Positions 36,794-42,780 of a DNA stretch of 42,780 bases are shown piece after piece; the stretch's first letter is position 1; each line of letters opens with the position of its first letter. This stretch comes from Amphimedon queenslandica (Eukaryota > Porifera > Demospongiae > Haplosclerida > Niphatidae). Under the pieces are notes generated by a model that worked only from the letters and a program-made list of their open reading frames with translations, did not search any database and had not been told where the DNA came from. The stretch covers positions 134,066 to 176,845 of the forward strand of contig NW_003546335.1 in the NCBI RefSeq assembly GCF_000090795.2, given 5' to 3'. Both the position numbers and the translations under genes were made by a program.

Positions 36794-39594
36794 TCACTCG
36801 TATTTAGCAACTAGTGGACTATAGCCGCCAGTGCTCTTGCAGCGTTGCAAGATACAACACAATACAAGAGTAACTAAGGCACCAACGATCAAACCAAATA
36901 TTAGCAAACCACTTCCAGCACCAGCTATTGCTCCAATATTACCTGCCCAAATAGGCAAGGGAGTATTAGAACTGCTAGGGGAAACTAAGGCAGTAACATA
37001 TACAGTTGTAGTAGCAGTAACAGTAGCAGTAACAGTAGCAGTAGTAGGAGCAGGGCAGTTGGAAGGAACTATGGTGTCAATATAATAGACTGGCTGTGCA
37101 TTAATAACTGGAGAACCATCAAACCTACAATAATAAGCAAAATAAATAATACTACATCTATTACATGATACAACTAAATAATGTAAGGCAATAACTATTC
37201 TTAACTATAATTTTAATTAGTAAACACATGCTTTCATTCAAAAATTAAAATTAATGGTCATACATTATAGTGAATGGAAGGTTGTCTCCATTGCTGAGTC
37301 CTCCAAGTAGTCTAAAGACAAATGCCTGAGGAGTTGAAGTCCATTGTTGAGTAGCATTAGGAGGGACATTAGTGATATATAATGAAACCACAGTAGCATT
37401 AGGAATGCTCTGAGTGTCAACCTATAATTAAAATAAAACTAAAAATAGCATAGAACTAGCACATTTACTCATAAAAAGATACATTAGTAATTACGTGTAG
37501 TATAGCACAGAGTACCCAATATTTAATCAAATATGTTTTTATGTTGCATAAAAAGTTTCTGATCAAAATTGGATTTTTTAAACGCATCTTTAAAATTGCT
37601 TTAAGGAGAGTGTTTGCATGCTTGCAAAACAGTAATTTTAAAGCACACTAATTTACCTGTATAGTGTTGACTTGCAGTGGAGATACAAAAGACATGCCAG
37701 CGCTGTCGGCATATTTGATAAAAGCTGAACGAACATTAGACCTAAACAATGCCTGATTAGCTGGGTTTACATTGACTGGTAAACGGAACTGGACCATACG
37801 ATAATCGGAAGGTGAGAAACAAGAGAGAGTGGCAAAGACATCTAGTGGAGACTCAGAAAATGACATACCAAAAACACTAGAAACTGTAGACAAATTTCTA
37901 GTTCCATAGCCAGGTATATTCAGTACAGCAGAGAATTTAGTTTGTACTAACACAGGATCTGAAGTATTACCAAATACTGAGTCAGTATGAGTCATTCCAC
38001 GCTTTGTTATGTAGAGCATGTAAGTAACGCTAGTGAAGTTACCTTTATAAATGGTCTGTTGATCGCGGTAAGACTGCCACACATCAACCATCATACCACG
38101 AACAGTAGTAACACCTTCATACACAAACTGATCGGGCGAACCAAATAAAAGAAAACTACTAACATTCCTCAAGTGAAAATGCCCAGACTCATCACGAGTA
38201 GAATCAAATACAGTGTTATCGTCATTGAGGGGCTGCATGCTACAGGTTCCATTAATCTGTGGTAAAAAGTACTGGATTCCAGTTTGGAAGTCGTGAACAG
38301 TTGAGAAAGGTCCAATATCAGAGTTAGGTGACTTCATAGATGTGTAACCGTCAACACGAAACAATTGGTGTGTGTAATCGTAATATTCCTAAAAATGACA
38401 AGACAGCAATGTTAATCAGCATGGTCCAACAATTAGAGTAAATGCATGAATGGAATTACTATGAATCACTACAAAGGACCATGAATATGGTCTTTAACAA
38501 CTACATGCAAAAGTACCAATGCTTATTTATTATTAGCAACATCTAATTCATCATTACTAATTACTATACTCATACACATTGGTACTGCTACATAAATTGT
38601 AACTATAAATACCACAGCTTTACAGGTACACACGTTACTGCAACTGCTGGATTGATTAGTAGTGCTACTGATGAATGAGTAAGGTCTCATGCATAATGTA
38701 TGTGAACAGCATGCTACAACAATTAAAGCAATCTGATGATCTGACCTGATGAGTTGAAGCCGCTGTTCCATCATAAACTGTCTCAGCGTTAAATGAAAAT
38801 ACATCAGGAAACTGAGGTAATGGCTGCCCGGGGAGACGCCCTTTACACACGAGATCAAACGGTACATTAAAAGCAGAGTCAGGAACAGCATCGGGCCCAG
38901 ATCTAAAATCAAGAAAATTATAATGATGATGAGTCATCCTTTCCTCTCTCGTCCTCCTATCAGTGATATTTCCATGCAACTCTACAAGGACTGGTACATA
39001 TCCATCGTCTTGAGGGTAAGGGGTCGTCCATAGATCACTATCAGTGAAATAATAGTCTAAAGTAACGGATGATTTCCCATGGTTCGTGCACGTCCACCAG
39101 TGATGGCATGGAATCCCTCTAGCAAAATTGATACCCTTGTACGTATAATTAACAGTATTATTACCGAAACTAAAGAATGATGAGGGAGGGCCAATGTGAA
39201 CGGTATTGTTGGGACCAGGGATAACGCCAAACAAGAACCCTGCTAAGCTATTGCTGGTATTCAGTAGAGATACAGTGCATTCTTCATCAGTGCGGGGGTT
39301 AGGAAATATGAATGCTTCTCCCAGGTTGTAGTCAAATATTGTGTTAACTTTTTTACCTTTATACTCGAAGGTAGCACGTCCACGATCACCTGGACCATCG
39401 TAATACTCTGAGACAAAGTCTGTCAAGTTCCTTTCAAACAGAACTGCCTCAATGGCTACATAATACTGGCTGGGGATCTGCGGTAATGCCCGAGACGATT
39501 CAGGGTCTGGTGGGCGTGGGACGCATGGAATAAAATCACTTTTAGCCCTGCAGCTCAAGAAAATAAGGACAGCAAGAACAATTCGAGTAGCCAT
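36794..39594 (-). CDS. Type I membrane protein with two LolA-like repeats, four exons (689 aa)
   Basis: Exons: 38746-39594, 37657-38388, 37264-37421, 36794-37124; GT-AG, phases agree. The start at MATRIVLAVLIFLSCRAKS gives a signal peptide; the frame extends 37 codons upstream without adding a better one. The ectodomain seems to hold two copies of one module. The first has VNTIFDYNLGEAFIF, NYTYKGINFARGIPCHHW and VPVLVELHGNI. The second has YFLPQINGTCS, QFVYEGVTTVRGMMVDVW and PVLVQTKFSAVLNI. The shared 'Y.G....RG....W' pattern is reminiscent of LolA-like domains in secreted metazoan proteins (inference). It ends with a Thr/Val-rich stalk, TM (LLIFGLIVGALVTLVLCCIL) and a short tail. Tandem paralogue of the gene at 40010. 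Confidence 0.8.
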
Positions 39595-40009
39595 TCTTCT
39601 TGTAATGCCGCTACTAAAAGCTTTACAAAAGTGCATTACTATTATACACAAATGGTTAATGAGTCCGTTCACGCCAATTACAGTCCGAACATTTCTAAGC
39701 ATCAACAGAAGCTTTGCAAACGCAGCTGAGTGACAAGAAGCTGCATGAAGCTCCTGTGGGAAACCGAGTCCCTGACCACCAATATGTAACAGTTAGTAAG
39801 TACTGCTTTGATGTGTAATAGCTCTTGAAAATGCATCTCTACTAGTACAAATATTATCTTTTTACATAATGAAGAATTTATACAGCAGCAAAAATTATAT
39901 AAAAAGATAATTACTGCAGAAATCGAAAGAGGGCACACAAAAGGAAAAGAATAATAGACCTAATAAACACAGCAATACAAAAGCATAGGAATAAATTGTT
40001 ATGAGCAAC
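39595..40009. other. Spacer between LolA-like paralogues
   Basis: 415 bp. It contains CTCCTGTGGGAAACCGAGTCCCTGACC at about 39741, a remnant hAT-like terminus, within the 5' region of the left gene, and the 3' UTR of the right gene at 39900-40009. No exon seen. Confidence 0.55.
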
Positions 40010-42780
40010 TTAAGATGAAAATTCATCAACTTGACGCTCATATTTAGCAACTGGTGGACTGAAGCTGCCAGTCTTCCTGCGTTGCAAGACACAACACAGT
40101 ACAAGAACACCTAAGGCACCAACAATCAAACCAAATATTAGCAATCCAATTCCAACACCAGCTACTGTTCCAACATTACTTTCACAAGCAGGACAGGCAA
40201 TATTAGAACAGCTAGCAGAAACTGAGGCAGTAACATATACAGATGTAGTAGCAGTAACAGTAGTAGGAGCAGGGCAGTTGGAAGGAACTATGGTGTCATT
40301 ATAGTAGACTGGCTGTGCATTAACAACCTGAGAGCCATTAAACCTACAAAAATAAACAAAATAATACCACACCTATTACATGATGAAATTATTCTAAGTA
40401 AGGCAATATTATTTTAAAATTTATAACTGTAATGCAGTAAAGATCCAACAAGTTAAATTAATGGTCATACATTATAGTGAATGGAAGGTTGTCTCCATTG
40501 CTAAGTCCTCCAAGTAGTCTAGAGACAAATGCTTGAGGAGTTGAAGTCCATTGTTGAGTAGCATTAGGAGGAACATTAGTGATATACAATGAAACCACAG
40601 TAGCATTACTAACAGTCTGAGTGTCAACCTATAATTAAAATAAAAAAATACAACCAAAAAAACATAGAACCAGTACTTATATGTAATGAAAAGACATTGC
40701 AGTAATAGTAATTCCCTTGTCAAAAATGGCTAGGAGAGGATTCTCCATTTATATAATTCTTTCTAATAAATATACATGTTCTTGTGCTATGTAGAAATTT
40801 TGAGCTGATTCCTATCAAAATTGAATTCTTAATGAATTTTTAAAGTTGCTCAAGCTCCTTGTACTCAATAATTAATACTACAGGGTATTTTGTCGAAAAT
40901 GCTACAGGCATACAATACGTTGACTAATCCCAATCAAAATTAGACTTTAAAATTATCTTGAAGTTGCTTTATGGCAAATGTTAGCACGCTAATTACACAA
41001 CAATAATAATTTTTAAAACATAATAATAATACTAATATTAACAAAATTAATTTACCTGTATATTGTTGACTTGCAGTGGAGATACAAAAGTCATGCCAAT
41101 GCTGTTGGCATATTTGATAAAAGCTGAACGAACATTGGACCTAAACAATGCCTGATTAGCTGGGCCTACATTTAATGGTAAACGGAACTGGACCATACGA
41201 TAATCAGAAGGTGAGAAACAAGAGAGAGTAGCAAAAGCATCCAGTGGAGGCTCAGAAGGTGACATACCAAAAATACTAGAAACCGAAGACAAGTTTGTCG
41301 AAATAACAGTTCCATTGACAACGACATTCAGTACAGCAGAGAATTTACTTTGGACTAACACAGGATCTGAAGTATTGCCAAATACAGAGTCGGTATTCAT
41401 TCCAGGCCTTGTCATATACAGCAAGTAGGTAATGTTAGTGAAGTTACCTCTATAGATAATCTGTTGATCACGGTAAGACTGCCACACATCAACCATCATG
41501 CCACGGATAGTAGTAACACCTTCATACACAAACTGATCAGGCGAACCAAGTAGAAAAAGGCTACTAACATTCCTCAGGTAAAAATGTCCGGAATTGTCAC
41601 GGATCGAATCAAATGCAGTGTTATTCTCATTGAGGGGCTGGACCCTACAGGTTCCGTTAGCTTGCGGTAAAAAGTACTGAATTCCAATTTGGAAGTCGTG
41701 AACAACTGAGAAAGGTCCAATACCATCAGTAGATGCATAGCCATCAATACGAAACAGTAGGTGTGAGTAATCGTAATATTCCTGAAATAAAAGAAGAACG
41801 GTGTTAATCTGCATGGTTTAACATATAGAGCAAACGAATGAATAAAAACTATAAATCACTATTAAAATAAAAACAGGTCTTTTAACAACTACATAAACAT
41901 GTACCTACACACTTGTTTATTTTATTATTAGCAATTTCAATTTCATCATTACTATCCATAATACCAGCAAAGAGTACACACGAGCAATACTACATAATAG
42001 TTGTTATAATTACACACAGCACTAATTATTGCTGGATTGAATAGTACTACTGATCATGAAAAAGATATCAGACACATTATGAATGACTATACTGTCTCAT
42101 TCATAGCTATCAATGGGTGATGTATGTGAACAGCAAGCTATAACAATGGAGCCTGCAATAATATAAAAAAAGTCTAACCTGATAAGTTGAAGCTGATCCA
42201 TTAAAAACAGTCTCCGCATTTAACGAGAATACATTAGGGAACTGAGGTAATGGCTGCCCAGGGAGACGCCCTTTACACACGAGATCAAATGGTACATTAA
42301 AAGCAGAGTCAGGAACAGCATTGGAGCCAGATCTAAAATCAAGAATATTATAATGATGATGAGTCATCCTTTCCTCTCCCGTCATCCTATCAGTGATATT
42401 TCCATGCAACTCTACAAGGACTGGTACATATCCATATCCATCATCTTGAGGGTAGGGGGCCGTCCATAGATCACTATCAGTGAAATAATATTCCAGGGTA
42501 AAGGATGCATTCTCACGATTTGTGCACGTCCACCAGTGATGGCATGGAATACCTCTAGCAAAACGGATACCCATGTACGTGTAATTAACAGTATTATTAA
42601 GACCAAAGAGTGCAGAAGGAGGGCCAATGTGAACGGTATTGTTGGGACCAGGGACGACGCCAAAAAAGAACCTTGCAAAGGTATTGTTGGTGTTCAGTAG
42701 AGATACAGTGCAGTCGTCTTGAGTGCGAGGATTAGGAAATATGAATATTTCTCCCATGTTGTAGTCAAAGATCGTGTTCA
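40010..42780 (-). CDS. LolA-like type I membrane protein, paralogue, 5' end off window
   Basis: Exons: 42179-42780 (partial), 41056-41781, 40471-40628, 40010-40343, with borders at the same places as in the left paralogue. Signal peptide and first part lie beyond the window. Visible modules: TIFDYNMGEIFIFPNPRT, NYTYMGIRFARGIPCHHW, VPVLVELHGNITDRMTG, then QFVYEGVTTIRGMMVDVW and SDYRMVQFRLPLNVGPANQ. The stalk differs from the paralogue: VSASCSNIACPACESN contains three Cys where the other has SPSSSNTPLPIW, and its Thr/Val repeat is shorter. TM GIGLLIFGLIVGALGVLVLCC; tail ends KYERQVDEFSS. Function unknown; probably surface-exposed. Confidence 0.8.
40720..40960 (-). repeat. Decayed 186-bp-family repeat in intron of LolA-like paralogue
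   Basis: Shows AAAATGGCTAGGAGAGGATTC, TTTTGAGCTGATTCCTATCAAAATTGAATTC and TTTTTAAAGTTGCTCAA. A shorter relic occupies the matching intron of the left gene at about 37530-37610, so the insertion predates the gene duplication. Confidence 0.7.

Noticed and set aside
38523..38912. Separate minus-strand gene
   Set aside because: It overlaps intron 1 and exon 1 of the LolA-like gene in another frame.
1..42780. Bacterial symbiont or viral DNA
   Set aside because: Spliced introns, animal-specific orthologues and TATA/NRF-1-type promoters across the window argue for the host genome.

Overview
The window looks like a piece of a compact, AT-rich animal genome, most probably a demosponge of the Amphimedon queenslandica type. 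This rests on short spliced introns with GT-AG borders, genes packed on both strands, unmistakable animal housekeeping genes (sulfite oxidase, SNX3, TMEM242, SFT2, a ZDHHC9/14/18-type palmitoyltransferase, a CCDC83-like coiled-coil protein), and several tandem families of secreted or membrane proteins of the kind expanded in sponges. The species is inferred, not proven.

Layout. 1-1359 (-): 5' part of a beta-helix surface receptor. 1564-3291 (-): single-exon sulfite oxidase. 3569-4924 (-): type II membrane protein with a fibrinogen-related ectodomain. 5568-7439 (-): two tandem seven-span membrane proteins. 7693-22181 (-): one nine-exon ZDHHC palmitoyltransferase gene, which I assembled exon by exon. 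Its last intron carries a ten-copy 185-187 bp satellite. Its 9.3 kb sixth intron contains, on the opposite strand, five intact single-exon genes for secreted LamG/concanavalin-like proteins (11028-18841). Its catalytic DHHC motif is encoded by two alternative 26-nt micro-exons. 22330-25663 (+): three RING-less proteins resembling the GIDE/BAM domain of MUL1, the last two a tandem pair. 25800-26428 (+): TMEM242, two exons, convergent with 26483-27928 (-), an eight-exon CCDC83-like gene. 28379-31780 (+): a full-length beta-helix plus multi-span receptor, homologous in design to the partial gene at 1-1359. 31934-34630 (+): SNX3, five exons, with a probable GC-AG first intron. 34902-36058 (+): SFT2-domain protein, seven exons. 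36794-39594 (-) and 40010-42780 (-, 5' end off the window): tandem type I membrane proteins with two LolA-like-looking repeats and a Thr-rich stalk.

Repeats. One repeat family recurs through the window. Its unit is about 186 bp around the perfect palindrome CTGTACTATAGTACAG. It appears as tandem arrays (8.1-9.95 kb and 33.2-34.2 kb) and as single or double copies in introns and 3' flanks. Several copies sit inside elements ending in CAGGGTTTCCCACAGG-type inverted repeats, so the arrays probably derive from a nonautonomous hAT-like transposon.

The strongest points are the mutually exclusive DHHC micro-exons, the five-gene secreted lectin-like cluster nested in the palmitoyltransferase intron, and the link between the satellite arrays and the transposon-like element. 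Housekeeping trafficking genes (ZDHHC, SNX3, SFT2) are interleaved with fast-evolving tandem surface or secreted families. I see no operon-like functional grouping beyond the tandem duplications.
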